From positions 95,573,861 to 95,637,860 of the forward strand of contig NC_084474.1 in NCBI RefSeq assembly GCF_027409185.1: 64,000 nt of DNA. The letters are read 5' to 3'. Positions 45,150 to 58,600 of the stretch are shown here, piece by piece. Position 1 is the stretch's first letter; every line of letters starts with the position of its first letter. A program made the translations under genes and the position numbers. A model generated the notes under the pieces. It was not told where the DNA came from. It was given only the letters and a program-made list of their open reading frames with translations, and ran no database searches. The DNA is from Cynocephalus volans. Taxonomy: Eukaryota; Chordata; Mammalia; Dermoptera; Cynocephalidae.

Positions 45150-47545
45150 TGTGTGGCCACAAGGTATTCAGTAGTGACACCAGAGTCACCTCTATCTGTT
45201 ACTGGATCTTTCGAGATAGGTCACAAATGAATAAGAGTCCTTGCAATTAAGAATTTTTTTTCTGATCCTCCACATGTCCCAGATGAAGATCTGGAGGTCT
45301 GGAAAGGCTTGCTGACTTGCCCAAGATCTGATGGCCATGCAGGTGTGAGATTGGAGTCAAGACTCCTAGCAGCATCCTGATCCTTCCAGTCACACCAGCC
45401 TGTCTCCTGAACTGGATCAACCTCAGGGAGTGCCACCGGTCAACCAGAAATGCAACTGGGAGGATGTGGTCTCGACAGAGAAATCTGGAAAAAGCAGCTG
45501 AGTCCAGAAAGTTCCTGCCTGACCTGTCTCGATCCACTTTGGTAACTGCCACTTCCCCAATGGGTGCTGAAGAATCTGGGTTAGGGGTCTTTGGGTACAA
45601 CCCTAAATGTAGGATGACTTGTTGCAGAGTGGTGGCACTTACTTCAACTTAGCTGACATTGCTGATGCTGTTTATTTACGTTTGCATTTTTTCAAAATGA
45701 GAAGCAGAGGAGGTAGGCTTTGGAGGCACAGGATTGTCTAAAGCCAAAGAATTTAATTAGCCATTTATTTGTCCACTGTTGTGGCATATTAAGAGTTCGG
45801 AGCTTTGGTATGCACCTGTATTTGGAGGGTACACAAAATAACAAAAATTGAAGAATAAGTAACTGTAAAGCATGAAGAGAATGTGACGTACTGCTGTGTG
45901 CACAGTGCTTGTCTGTGATGAATGGAGTGACAGGTAGCACCGGATGGCAAGGAGGCCTTAATCAATGGTGGTAATAGCTGCCGATGCATCATCTGTGCAG
46001 GTGTCACCGAGGGATGCTAGAGCAGAATCAACAGAACGTGAAAAATGAATTGTTTGTAAATACAATCAACAATTTTGTGTTCATAAGAAAGCCATTCATC
46101 ACTTGAAAACCACCTTTAGTAAAAGATGCATCTGGCTTTCTGGTAAGATGGAGCAATCAATCCCACCCAAGACATGGGGCCAGCTCTGGGCTGTCAAAAG
46201 CTCCAGAGAACAGACACACATATTCTTATTCAAAGACAAGTTGAGAGTCATTAAAAAAAAAAGCCACTGAGAGCTTTAGCTTGCAGTGGGTACAATATAA
46301 GAAACCATGGGGGAACTCCTCAAAGCCCCCTTCTTAGGGGTGTCCTGCCCAGGTTTCTGGCAGCAGGGGCTCTTGGCCAAGGAATGCCCACCACACTTGA
46401 ACTTTCCCAGGCCACAGGTGTTCACATCCCTCCTGGACTCTCAGATGCTGAATGTGCCCTGAGGGAGGGAGGGAGGGAGCAGTTTGGCTCAGAGCAAGGA
46501 AGGTGGCTTGCCTGCTGGCTTCTGGGGAACAGCACTTTTCTGGGAAATAAAGGGAAAAGAATATGGGGAGGGGAGACAAATGATTGTCCTTGTAAATTTG
46601 GTAGAGTGACCTGGCATGGGCATTTTTCTGGTCGCCAGTTTCATTCTTAGAAAAGCGTCTTGGCAAGCATGCCCAGGGGCTGGCACAGTGCATTGGGTGT
46701 TATCAGTTGGCATTTACTGGACATAGATCCCAGCAGGCAGCTTGAAGACTGCACATTTCACTCCACTGAGGCTGCCCCTCAGCTTTCTGTGGTCCATCCT
46801 AGTGCCAAAGGATCACCATGGGTGGCCCCCAGGGAGACTGGACAGGGAGCAGTCAGACTGAGAACATGTTTGAAGGTTTGCCGGTGCACTGTGGGAGAAA
46901 GAGGTATAAAGGATCAACCCACAGTTTTGGCCTTCGCAACTCGGAGAAGGGTGGCATATCACCACCTGGGGAAGATTCAGGGAGGAACACACTTGGGGCA
47001 GACGGAGAACGGAGTTTTGGAATGTGGAGCCAGAGCTGTCTGTCAGACAGCTCAGGGGAGACATCCAGTTGGAGCTCTGGCCAGGCTGGAGGCAAAGATC
47101 CACATTTTGGACGTCTTCACTGTTCAGCCACTGGGGGCAGAGTGCCAGGACAGTTCACGAAAGTGGTCTGGAAAAAGAGGGGCAGCCTGGAGCAGCAGGG
47201 ACAGGGACAGGTAGTACCAGAAGCCCAAGGAGGCTAAGTTTCTTCCCAACTCAGAAATCTGTGTGTCATCAAGAGCCTACCAGGCTTGCACCTGCAAAGT
47301 ACTGATCTGTATAAAAGTACAAGACAGCCCATCAGGACTTACCATCTCCCATCTGCAAAAAGCCTGGTGCCTACCAACGTCCCTCTCCAGCTACTGTCCC
47401 ATTTCTCTGCCTTTTCACACCAAAATTCCCCTTCACCTCCTTGCCTCCCATTCTCTCATTTTTCCCTCTAATATTTTTGAAATTCAAAAGCACAGTAACA
47501 CTTTCTTGTTCTGATGAGTTCAGTAATACAGATATAAAGAAAAAG
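45150..47545. other. Intergenic stretch with one MIR remnant
   Basis: A reverse MIR-like core lies at about 45275-45370 (GACTTGCCCAAGATCTGATG). I see no gene in the rest. Confidence 0.4.
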
Positions 47546-47546
47546 T

Positions 47547-47585
47547 CAGTTTCGATCCCTGTACTGGCCAGCCACCAAAAAAAAG
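47547..47585 (+). repeat. Truncated 3' end of a SINE
   Basis: Only the B-box end and tail remain: TTTCGATCCCTGTACTGGCC, then AGCCACC and A-run. A similar stub (CAGGCCAGCCAC plus A-run) is at 49915-49942. Confidence 0.7.
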
Positions 47586-47756
47586 AAGTCAGTAATCCCC
47601 CAACCCAGGGGCTGAGGAAGCCGGGGGAAACAGGGACGCTGCGGCGAACTCGGTCTGTGCTTCTGTAAATGTACACAGTCGTGCATCTGGAGTGTTTTTC
47701 CTTGTCTTTCCTTTTTTAAATATCAACATGTAATTTCTTCCATTCATACAAGAGTA

Positions 47757-47835
47757 CTTTAAAAAGTTCATGGAAAGATTCGTATTATCTTTTCATTCTA
47801 TTTTTCCATGAACTTTTTGAAGTATCCTTGTTTGT
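47757..47835. mobile_element. Palindromic mariner-type MITE
   Basis: About 80 bases made of two facing copies of the mariner end: TTTAAAAAGTTCATGGAAAG on the left and TTTCCATGAACTTTTTGAAG on the right. It shares its ends with the two large mariners, so it was probably moved by the same transposase. Confidence 0.8.
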
Positions 47836-47949
47836 TATTCTGCAGTTTTATTCACTTACTATGACATGGGTTTCATTTTAGATCATTACACATAGCTCTA
47901 GTTTTCAAAAAAGTGTCACATCCCACAGCATGGAAATGCCAGTACGGTC

Positions 47950-48474
47950 CAACATCACTTAGCGACAGGGATACATTCTGAGAAACGCGTTGTTAGGTGA
48001 TTTCGTCCTGGTGGGGACATTAGAGTGTGCTCACACAAACCTGCATGGTACAGCCTAGTACCCACCCAGGCCACACACCTGTGTACCATGTGACTGTATT
48101 GAGTACTGTAGGCAATTCTAACACATGGTAAATATGTATATCTGAACATAGAAAAGTTACACTAAAAATACAGTATAAAAGATAACACACCTGTCTAGGG
48201 CACTTACCGTGAATGCAGCTTGCAGGACTGGAAGTTGCTCTGGTGAGTCAGTGAGTGAGTGTGAAAGTCTAGGACGTTACTGCATGCACTGTAGATTATG
48301 GACACCACACACTTGGGCCGTACTAAATTCATAAAAAATAAGTTGCACAGCAACATTGCTGTGGCTACATCATCACTGGGCAATAGTGATTTTTCAGCTC
48401 CATTGTGATCCTATGAGGCCACTGTTGTATAAATGGCTTGTCATTGATCAAAATGTCGTTATGCAGTGCATGAC
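47950..48474 (-). mobile_element. Nonautonomous DNA transposon remnant
   Basis: Ends are inverted and related: ATCACTTAGCGACAGGGATA on the left and GTCGTTATGCAGTGCATGAC on the right. It matches a known interspersed mammalian DNA element whose family name I do not recall with certainty. Noncoding. Confidence 0.6.
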
Positions 48475-48965
48475 TTGAGTATATGTGTCTCTGCCTCTGT
48501 TAAAGAACATCGGGGTTGTATGCAGGCTTTTGTTTTAGGTTTGCTCTCAGTTGTGATATTTTTACTTCAGGAGGGTTGGTTTCTAAAGGTAGGGCCACCA
48601 ACCAAAGGGTGTGTGTATTTTAACAGCTTCTTCCAGATTCCCTGAAGGGCTTTATCTCTCACAGCATCCAAGCAGGAGTTCAGGCCGCCTGCGTTCCTGC
48701 ATCATCAGCACTGCATGTTATCAGTCCTTCAAATTTTTGAAGATCTGATGACTTAGAAAAGGCATCTCATCGTCACCTCATCTGCCTTTCCCTGCTGCTC
48801 GTGCAGCAGCAGACGTAGTTGTGTGTGTCGGTGACCTGCACTTTTCTCTACATGAATTGCTTGTTTACATCCCGGGTGGACACTATCAGCTCTTAGTCCC
48901 CAGCTGGACACCTGCGCTTCTGTCTACCACCTTATGGCAGAGAGGCGGGAAGCCTGAAAACGACC

Positions 48966-49388
48966 TGTAGTGGATTGAATTATGTCCCCCCAAACTCCCT
49001 GAAGCTTGAATTGTGTCCAAGTTTTATGTCTTAGAAACTTTTATGTATTAGAAACTGAGACTGTTAAGAGGGTGGGAAATCCTGTTGTGGTAACTGCAAG
49101 GTGGAGCCTTGAAGAGGTGATTGGATTGTAGGACCGTGCAGTAGTGAATGGATTAAAAATGGTGGTCAGGGGCGTGGTTCTGAGGGCTTTAAAAGAAGAG
49201 AAGAATCTGTCTTTCTGCTCTCTGCTTCCACCATCTTGCAATGTGAGACCCCTGGGTCACTGCCACCACCACCAGATGGACTCTGGACTTCCCAGCCTCA
49301 GAAACTGTAAGCAATAAATTTCATTTTCTTTATAAATCACCCGATTTCAGGTATTTTGTTATAAGCAATAAAAATGGATTAATACACG
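48966..49388 (+). mobile_element. MaLR-type LTR, sense copy of an inverted pair
   Basis: Starts TGTAGTGGATTGAATTATGT and ends CAATAAAAATGGATTAATAC, with GCAATAAATTTCATTTTC before the end. No internal viral sequence joins it to the opposite-facing copy at 50083. Confidence 0.75.
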
Positions 49389-50082
49389 ATCTTTCCCAGA
49401 CTCCCTTGCCAGCTGGGTTCCAGTCAGGTCTGTCAACGGGTGGCGCTGGTGGGAGAGTCGCAGGGGGTGATGAGTCACTGGCTTCTGGCAGCAGCAGTGT
49501 CTACAGAGTGTGGACTCCTGGATTCTGCAGCATTGCCTAGAGCACAGCCTGGTAGGCTCTGGGCCATCCCACCCTCCCCTCTGCTCCTCCAGCCCTTCCC
49601 ATATACATAAATATATAATTATATATATTTTTTATATATGTATGTACTTTTTACCAATTACTTGTATTCAGTGCCCTCTTTTTGAAATATCTGAGGTGGT
49701 GTCTGCTTTCCTGGCAGGACACAGACTGATATGTTTCTTTTACTCATTTTTTCTAATATTTCCTTTGACTGTTATAAAATTCATTTTAATGAGCTCTTTT
49801 ATTTGGGATATTAACTCCTGGTTTGTCACATATGTTGCAGAATTTTTTCTCTCCTTTGTCTTTTGACTTTTATTCTGATGTCTTTTGCTAAATAGAAATA
49901 TTACATGTTTGTTACAGGCCAGCCACAAAAAAAAAAAAAAAAACTCCATTTTTATATGGTAAAGTTTTCAAATCTTTTCCTTTATAGTATCTGCATTTTC
50001 TGTCTTGATATCAAACATTCGTTTAACTCCGAGGTTATAAAAATTATCTTCTATTTCTTCTAACATTTTTAATAGCTGTGTA

Positions 50083-50460
50083 TTAGTCCGTTTCTGTTAC
50101 TTATAACAAGTACCTGAAACTGGATGATGTATAAAGAAAACAAAATTTATTGCTTACAGTTTCTGAGGCTGGGAAGTCCAAAGTCCAAGGAACACATCTG
50201 GTGGTGGCAGCAGTGACCCCTCACATTGCAAGATGGTGGAAGCAGAGAGAGCAGAGAGAGAGACAGACAGACTCTTCTTTTAAAGCCCTCAGAACCACAC
50301 CCCTGACCACCATTATTAATCCATTCACTCCTGCACGGTCCTACAGTCCACCTCTTCAAGGCTCCACCTTGCAATTACCACAACAGGATTTCCCACCCTC
50401 CTAACAGTCACAGTGGGGATTAAGCTTCAATGAGTTTGGGGGCATCCAGTCTACAGCAAA
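50083..50460 (-). mobile_element. MaLR-type LTR, reversed copy of the pair
   Basis: Begins GTATTAGTCCGTTTCTGTTA and contains CAAAATTTATTGCTTACAGT, the reverse complement of the 48966 element's end. The gap between them (49389-50082) is AT-rich, with a TA microsatellite near 49604-49640. Confidence 0.75.
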
Positions 50461-50741
50461 TTGTTTACACCAAAATCTTTAAGCCACCTTTAGGGAGAGT
50501 TGGCATTTTTATATTACATATTTTCACCAAGATGCATGGTATATCCCACTATTATTCAAGTATAGTTTTAAGTTGATCAATAAAATTATATTCGTTTCAT
50601 AGATCATGTGTATTTCTTATTCAGTGTCTTCCCAGACATCTTATAGTCATATTTGTGAATGAAAATGTCTCAATTTTTGTTTCTAGTTGTTTGGGTTTTG
50701 TTGTTGTTTTTTTAATTTAAGCAAGTGATCTTTACATAGTG

Positions 50742-51085
50742 TCTTAGTCTACTTAGACTGCTAACAAAATACCACGGACTGGGTGGCTTAAACAAGAGAA
50801 ATTTATTTCCTCAGTTCTGGAGGCTGGAAGTCCTACCTGTGATTTGGTTCCTGATGAGGGCGCCCTTGGCCACCTTCTCACTGTGTCCTCACGTGGTGAG
50901 GGAAGAGAGATCGCGAGCTCTCTATTGTCCTTTCTTATAAGGGCACTGATCCTATTGTAGCAGGGCCCCACCCTCCTGACCTCATCTAACCCTAACTGCC
51001 CCCCAAAGGCCTCATCTCCAAATACCATCACATTGGGGGTTACGAGTTCAACATATGGATATGGGGGGGAGGACACAAACATTTA
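50742..51085 (-). mobile_element. MaLR-type LTR, MLT1/MST-like
   Basis: Begins TGTCTTAGTCTACTTAGACT, then GGTGGCTTAAACAAGAGAAA, and ends CACATTGGGGGTTACGAGTT. Solo; from 51086 to 51850 I see nothing further. Confidence 0.7.
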
Positions 51086-51849
51086 TCTATAACATATAGT
51101 TAGCTTAAAACTAGCTACCTTACCAAATTCTCTAATTAGTTCTACTAGTTTTTTGGTTGAATTTCTTGGGTCTGTGTGCTGGTATAGGATCGGGGCAGAC
51201 ATGCAAGACGGCCCATGTGGAAGTCCCCACAAAAGTGCACTCACTGTGAACTTGGGAAGCATTGGCCCACTCTCAGCCTCCACAGGTAGGATGATGAGAG
51301 CCCCTGCACTTGTGGAAACTTGAGCCATGGACCGACAGTGGAGGGTGGGTGGGCGAGGGCCTCATGTGGCCTGTGCAATTGGGGCAGAGTGAGAAGGACA
51401 GATGGGATCCACCAGGCAAATGAAAAGCTGAAGGGTCTCCTGCGGAGCAGACACCCAGAGGGCCCCAAAGGCCACTAGAGGACAAGTCCTGGCCAGGAGG
51501 TTTGGAGCGGCAGTCGGGGAGCTGATGAGAGGAGTATTGCTAGGAGGGGCCCACTGCAGATGGCAGGGGCAGGCCGAGGAGCTTAGCTTACAGGATCTAG
51601 GTCTGAGACCACAGGGTCAGGTGTGCTGGGTGGCGGTGAGTGAGCCCAGGGCTCGGCGGCGGGGACACGGCCGGAGCTGTGGGGAGCTCGACACAGAGGA
51701 GCCGCGGTTACCGCCTACGCCCCGGTCTTCCTGCCCTGCAACGGGTGGTTCTTAAGCGAAGTGGGCCCCACGTGAAATCCGAGCGTGCCCAAAGTCACCG
51801 GAAACCTGGCGGAGTAACGAGAGGAGGCGAATCGCTGGGAACGGGCGTT

Positions 51850-52600
51850 GTTCCCCGGCTCGCAGGGCGCTTATCGCGAGCGGAACCGCCCACGCACCCC
51901 GTTGTGAGCACTTTGGCGCAGCGCTCCCGGACGGTCGCGTCGCCGGGGTGCCGAGGTGACACGCGCGGCCGGGCCAGCTACCCGCGTTCCCGCTGTCTCC
52001 CTCTCTCTCTCAACTTCTCCGCACGGGGCGCGGACGCCGCTACGCATGCGCAGGGCTAGGGCGGCGGTTGCCAGGGTTACCGCATTCCCAGGACACCGCG
52101 TGGGGCGGGGCGGGCCGCTGGAGCCCGCCTCTCTCGCGCTCTGGTTGGCCGCAGTTGCTGTCCGTCGGGGCGGCCGCCGCCGCCGAATGGGCCCCGGCGA
52201 GTTTCTCCCGCGGGGCTCGCGCTCTGCCCAGCCCGGGATCGCCCCCAGCCCCGGGAGCGCACAGTCGCGAGCGCCGCGGGCGGCCGAGGACCCGCTGCCC
52301 GGGGGCGGGCGGCCTGGCGGGCGGCGATGATCCTCGAGGAGAGGCCGGACGGCCAGGGCGCCGACGAGGACAGCGCTCGGCTGCAGGCGGCCGGCAGCGT
52401 CCGCAAGGTGGGGCGCCGGGCGACGGGGGCCGGCGGGCGGGGGGCGCCGGGATGCAGGTCCCGGACTCCGGCCCTTTCCTGCCCTCCGCTCAGAGGCGCG
52501 TCCCGGGCCCTTCAGGGACTCCCCGGCGGCTTCCCTCCCATATTCCACTCGCTCCCAGGGGCTTTAGCACTGGGAAACTGAGGCCCCCGTGGAAGGGCCA
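51850..52600 (+). promoter_or_regulatory. RHPN1: CpG-island promoter of RHPN1
   Basis: Dense CpG with the RHPN1 start codon near its middle. Several long stop-free frames on both strands come from the base composition. Confidence 0.8.
52327..52407 (+). CDS. RHPN1: RHPN1 exon 1 (start)
   Basis: ATG at 52327 with G at -3, encoding [20 protein letters not shown] then AAGSVRK, matching the rhophilin-1 N-terminus I recall (MILEERPDG). Donor AAG|GTGGGG, phase 0. Confidence 0.92.
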
Positions 52601-55600
52601 GAGCCTGCGCGCCCCCCTTCCCGGCTCCTCTCCCGCCCCTGATTGGGGTCAGTGGGGGAGAGGAGGAGGCTTCCGGGCCACTCCTGTGCCGCCCGGGAAT
52701 CGGTGGGAGCCAGAGTCCGGGTCCTCATTCCCGAGGCTAGGGCGCCCCCTCCCTCGTGGCCCCCTCCTTTGGCAGGTGACAGCCCCCGCCCTATCCCTGG
52801 CGCTCTTGTTCGTTTCTGGCTCCTGTACTGCCTCCTTTGCCAGCTTCGCCCTCCCTCTGTACCCTCGGGACGGGGTGTCCGTGTGATGTCCCTTTGTACC
52901 TTCAGCGACAGGCAGCTGAGGCCTCCCGGTGCAGGGAGTGCTGGGGGACTTCAAGCGGGCAGTTTGTCCTCTGCTCACTTCCCCTCTGAAGTCCCTGGCC
53001 GCGGGGTGCTGAAGGATCAGGTGTTCCCTGGAGGACCTAACCCGCCAGGCTGCCCCAGTGTTTATGCCAGGTGCTGTGCGCCCGTGCCCCCCAGGGCTTT
53101 TAGGTGGGGGCTGCTAAGCAGAGGTGTCTCCTGCTCCTAGTCCCAGGTGAGTCTGCAGTGGTGCTCTGCCCTCTTCCCTTGTGGACGTCAGGCTGCACAC
53201 TGTCCCTTGGCTGTCCTGTTCTGCTCTTGTGTGGAGGGGGAGGGAGGCCTCAGCCAGGGCTTCTGCTGCAGGCAATTGGCCAGGTGATGCTGACCAGACC
53301 CCTCGAGGCTCGCTCCCTGCACACCCCCAGGCATGCCAGGCACTACAGCAACTAGCAGGCATTGGAGAGAGACATGCTTGTCCGCTTGTCCGCTGCCCTC
53401 TGTGAACCACTCCCTCACAGGGAAGCCGTGCCCCCAGGTGGCCTTTGGAGTGAGCACGTGTTGTTTTGGGTGGAATGTTTGGGAGGTTGCACAACAGGAT
53501 GTCCTGGAGGGCTCAGTGGACAGTTTTCAGGCTGTGGGCTGTGGCAGCCTCTGTCCTGGCCCTCTGTTGACTGGAAAGGGAGAGAGAAACTCTCCAGCCA
53601 GCTGTTTGGGTTGCTGCCTCTCACACACTGGGAGAGTCAGGGTACTGGGGGTGGGGGTGGGAACCTGTGGGAGGTGGTGTGGGACCCCAGCCCTGCTCAG
53701 GCAGGCCCTAAGTGTACAGCTCAGACTGTCCCTGCCACCCGAAAAATCTTCCCTGAGGACTGCCCGAGGCTGGGGTGAGGCTGTGTTCCCCCACCCCACC
53801 CTGCACCACCGTAAACCAGCCATAATGCTCAGAGTTGGGCGGGGCAGGACTGGTAGCTGTTCACATAGAAGCCATGCTGGGGTCTGAGGCCCCTGTGGAC
53901 AGGTCTGGGTGACTTGTAACTTGCCTCAAGAGCTGGGGCCCTGCGAGCACTTCTCTGGCACTGGTGCTGGCCCTGGCAAGCGCTGTGTGTTCCTTAGCTG
54001 AGTCCTCACCTCAGTGGGTGCGGGTGCCCGGTTAACCCGTCTGAGGCTCAGGTTGAGTAAGTGGCCGAGGTTGCTCAGCAGGGAAGTAGGGGAGCCTGGT
54101 CACAACCCTGGCAGCTGGCCCAGCCGGTGCTCCTGCAAGGGCTGCTGGGGCTCTGCAGCCCCCACCCTTAGCACGAGCCTCCCAGGGAGGACACAGTGGA
54201 GCAGTCTCGCTGTATGAGGAGGTGTGATCTTGACTGAGCCCGTGGTTTTGTGGGAAGGGGTCAAGGGGCTGAGGGGTCAGGAATGGCAGTGGGCAAGGCA
54301 GGAGACAGGTGGAGGAGGGGAGAGTATTGGAGCAACAGGCAGGGAGTGTGTCTGTGCCCTCATCTGGGCTCCGGCACAGAGATGGGTCATCTCAAGGTTC
54401 CCAACCTGGCTGGGCACCAACACTCTAGGTGCTTATTACACAGATTCTTGGGCCTGACCCAGTTGGATTGGGCTCTAGGAGTGGGGCCTGCCTAGCAGGG
54501 AGGTGCTCAAGTGGACATCAGAAGAGGCTGGAGTCCCAGGGGACATCTGCCCTAACTGGCCTGAGTGGCCAATCTGTGGCCTGTAGCCACTGTGTCCTGG
54601 GAGACCCCTTGTGGCAATGTCTACTGGACTCTGATCCCCCAACAGTGTTCAGGGGGCAGAGGTGGTGGGTTGGGTGGTTGTTGGGCTTCCACCCCCCCGG
54701 GGCTTCCAGTTCCTCTGTGTTCAGGGGAGACCTCAGCGGGGGGAAGGGAGAGGGGTCCCTGTGATGGGGATGCCAGCAGGCAGGGTGCCCAGGCCAGGCC
54801 TCCAAGAAGTGGGAGCTGGCCTGCTGGGGCTGGGGAGCCTGGAAGACGATGTAGGGCTGCCCTGCCCTGATGGTTTTGCTGTTCACAGGCCCACACTGGG
54901 ATAACTTTCTTCCCCCCTTTTGCCAGTCGCAGGATGACCCAGTTCCAACCACTGCCCACACCATTTCCTCCTGGGCTTCTGGGGACTCCAGGCCTGGCAC
55001 TTCCTGGGCAGCAGGAGCCACTGTCCTGTGCCACTGCGAGGGGGTGGTGCTGTTTGCTCCTCTGTTCTCCATTCGCCCAAGTGGAGCTGGCCTGCCCCTG
55101 TCGAGACACCCAAAGACTGCAGCATGTTTGCTCTGTCCTAGTACAAGTCAGAAATCGTCACGGGGGCATCAGGGTACAAGGGAGAGGCCTAAGTCACCTT
55201 TGTTTCCAGAGGGTGGGGGGGGTTGTACCAGCAGTGAGGGGGCCAATTACCTAAGGTCTGCTGGGTACATCCCTGAACCCGGTGTGGAAAATGGGGAGGG
55301 GGCTGCCGGCCTCTGGCATCCACCCAGCCCTGAAGGACCAGCTCTGGTCCACTAATTCCTGGACCCCCCTCACAGCCAGCTTCCGGGTCCCCTGGAAGGA
55401 GTACTAAGGGCAGGGAGGCCAAGGAAGGGCCCAGGGCATGGGTGGCGCCTGCAGGGCTCTGAGTGGCTCTCAAGGAGGGAGCCCTGCTGCGCTGGGTGGC
55501 CACTGCCCAGCACAGGGAGCTGCCCGCTACAGGCCACAGCCACTCACCAGAACCTTTAGAACCTGTTGGAGCTTTGCAGTGGGACCTTTGGAAGGACAGG

Positions 55601-58600
55601 AGGTGTATAGCTGAAGCCAGGGCCCACTGTCCCTCCTGGAACTCTCAGTCGTGGAGGGGAGGCCACCTGGCTTCTCCTTTCCTGTAGTCACCATGGGGGT
55701 GCCGCAGAAGAGAGGCGCAGGCAGCCGGGGGGACAGACGCTCAGCCAGCCGAGTGGAGGGGTGGCCACGTTTTGCTTTGTTCCTCCTTGTGCCACCCAAG
55801 TCCTGCTCCTCCTCCCATCTGCGGACGAGGGGGCTGCCAGGGTCCCCTGACAGGAGTTGCTCGGAATCCACTGCTGTCTCTCCTGTTGTTTGGCTGAGAT
55901 GCGTGTCCTCTCCCCAGTGGCCCAGGACCACTAGAGGCCTCTTGCCCTTCCAATCCCAGCCCAAATGCCCTCCTCTGGGAAGTCTTCCCTGAGAAGCTGG
56001 CTCTGGGGGAGGAGGTCTTGGGCCACCATCCAAGGTGGCCATGGGCCAGGAGCCTCCTCCACACCAGGGTGTGAGGCTTGCCTTGGGGTGCCCCCTATGA
56101 GGGCTGGTACGAGCGAGAGCCCCGGAGAGTCTGGAACTGTCCTGGCAAAGTGAGTGTGCCACCATGCAGGCACCCCCAGTCTGTGGTTTGGGGTTTACTC
56201 TGAGGGACCACGCAAACAACGGGCAGCTGGGATGGGCCGCCTCAGGTGGGGGCCGAGCGCACAGGCGTGGTGTATGTGGTGGGCAGCCTGGCCACCCCAA
56301 TGCAGCCAGTCCTGGCCTGCCACCTCGCCCCTGCCCTGCTCCCCGGCAGGCCATGACCAGCTCGGGCTGGAGAGGGAGGACGACAGGCACAGGCCCACCC
56401 CTGCCTTCCCATTGCCTGTAAGGAGCCTGAGTCCCACCAGGGCTGGCAAAGGCACTCAGGGCTGGCATCACCTGACCAGGCAGGTCCGGGCGACTGGTAC
56501 CCTGTGTCAGGGCGCTGGAGCCTGTGGCCATGCTGACTGCAGGCCCTGGGGGCAGAGCCCTGCAGCCGACCCAGCCCAGGCCCCTGTGCAGCAGGAGTCA
56601 GGCCTCTTGGTGGAGGGTCTTGCCCTGGGCTTTGGTGGTGGCATGTTGGAAGGGTCGTCCAGCCTCCAAGATGGGCTATATTCATGACACAGATAGGCTG
56701 GGGGTCCCCAGAGAGGGAGAGGTCAGGCCCAGCAGGGGCAGGTTAGGGAAGGTGACCTGGCAGACCCACACCCATCTTGAAGGGGAACCATGGGGGGGCC
56801 CATGTGAGGAATGAGGGGGCGGGGGACCTGGTGTGAGGGGCAGGGAGCTGGTGGGAGGAGTGGGGGGCCAGTGTGAAGAGCAGGGATGGGGAGGAGGCTG
56901 AGTGTTGCTTTGCCTCACACAGATTTGTCACCTCTCTCCCTCTGGGTGACAGAGCCGCAAAAAGGATTACTCAAAGCCCATCTCTTACAAGCAGTGAGAG
57001 ACCCCAAAGGGTTAATCTCTAAGAACCCTTAAGAGCGAGGCATTCCTTCCTTTGGAAATTAACCACGAACTGGGGTTCTCTCCCCACATTTATTCTCCAG
57101 ACTGAGAAGTTACAGGAAAAGAACATGGGTGGGGTTTTAGCTAAGTATAGTTTACAATATAGGCTGGTAACATCACTCAAACAAGCAAAGTGACATTCCA
57201 TAATGCAATTTGCAAAAGGTTAAGTCGATCCACCAACAAAAGCTTGATCTTAGCAAACACTTTTTTCCCTATGGCAATTTCCCCAGCATTTTTACATATC
57301 AGTCGAGTAACTTGTCTGTCCTTGAGTCAGCAACCTTGCTGCGTTACAATTCTTTATCTTATGACAGAGCATGTAGCCTGGGGAAAGTTTCCTATCGTTT
57401 GCAAGATTAACATTTTTATACATAATTTTTAAAAGTTAGGCTAAACCTGAGACTACAGGGCTTTGGAGGCCTGTGAAATACATTTGCTTTATAATACACT
57501 CCACACAAGAGCAGTGAGAGGTGTGCTTCTGGGAGCAGGTGGGGGGTGCAGCGTGCCAGCTCCAGACCCGTGTGTCACCTCTCTACTCCTACACCAGTGG
57601 GCAGGGTCCCCTTTCTGCTAGTACTGTGGCCTGTGTCCCCACTCCCATTTGAGACCAGTGGGGAGACGTGCCCTTGCCCCTGTCCCCAGTCCCACACCCC
57701 ACCTTCCCTTGTGGAAGAACCAGGGTGACATGGCCCTGGGCCCACAGGGGGGAGCAGAGAGCCCACTACCCTCCATCTCCTAGCCTCAAGCCAACTGAGC
57801 CCACCAGGAAGCCTGGCAGAGCCCTAGAACTCAATCACCAGAGGGGCCTGGGGGACTATTTAGTTCAGGAACACTGAGGTCCAGACAAGGGAAGTGGTGT
57901 CCCCAAGACCCAGGCCTGGTCTGCAGAGTAGAGCCAGAGCCCAGGTCTCAGGATTCCTGGGCCAGTGATTGGGGCTCAGTGGGACCGAGCTTGGGCTCTG
58001 AGCTCCTGCAGGCTGGACCCCCATTCACTGGGTGGCTTTGGCCAAGGCTGGCACCCCTGTTGAGCCTGGGATTTCTCACCATGGAGTGGGCCCTGCAGGG
58101 TCACCAAGAGGCTGGGAAGCACACCCGGCCCGGTGCTGCCCAAGAGAGGAGGGCTCTCTTAGGTGCTGAGCAGAGGCCCCAGGGGTGGGTAGCACCTGCG
58201 CCAAGGGTGGAGGTGAGGGGGTGGGCCCTGGTAGGGGAAGGGCCTCAGATATGAAGTGCCCCTGCCTCACTCCCCACTGTGGGTCTCCTGCCACCTCTCC
58301 AGCCCCACACCCCCCACAGGAGTCCCCAACCCACATTGCATGAAGCTCCCACAGCCCCAGCAGCAGCCCTGACAGGATTTTCTTTTCTTGGGGAGGCAGG
58401 GGCGGGAAACCAAAGCATGTTGAGGGTTTTCAAATGCAAGTCTGGACCCATCCCCTGCTTAGAGCCCTTTGTGGCAGTCTGCAGGGCTCAGAAAGAGGCC
58501 CAGGTCCTTGGCCACCCCTGCCCCAGGGCCAGGCTCCCCTGCCCAGCACCTTGCAGGAGGCTGCCGGTATGTGTTGAGTGGACAGTGTGAGTGTCCCAGG

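Noticed and set aside
51871-52886. Frames of 225 (minus) and 272 (plus) residues at the RHPN1 CpG island
   Set aside because: Composition artefacts overlapping RHPN1 exon 1; the true exon ends at a clean donor at 52407.
55527-56531. 334-residue open frame on the minus strand in RHPN1 intron 1
   Set aside because: GC-rich DNA with overlapping long frames on both strands, no recognisable domain, Pro/Gly/Arg bias and no splice or poly(A) signals. Possibly part of a noncoding antisense RNA, but not supportable as protein.
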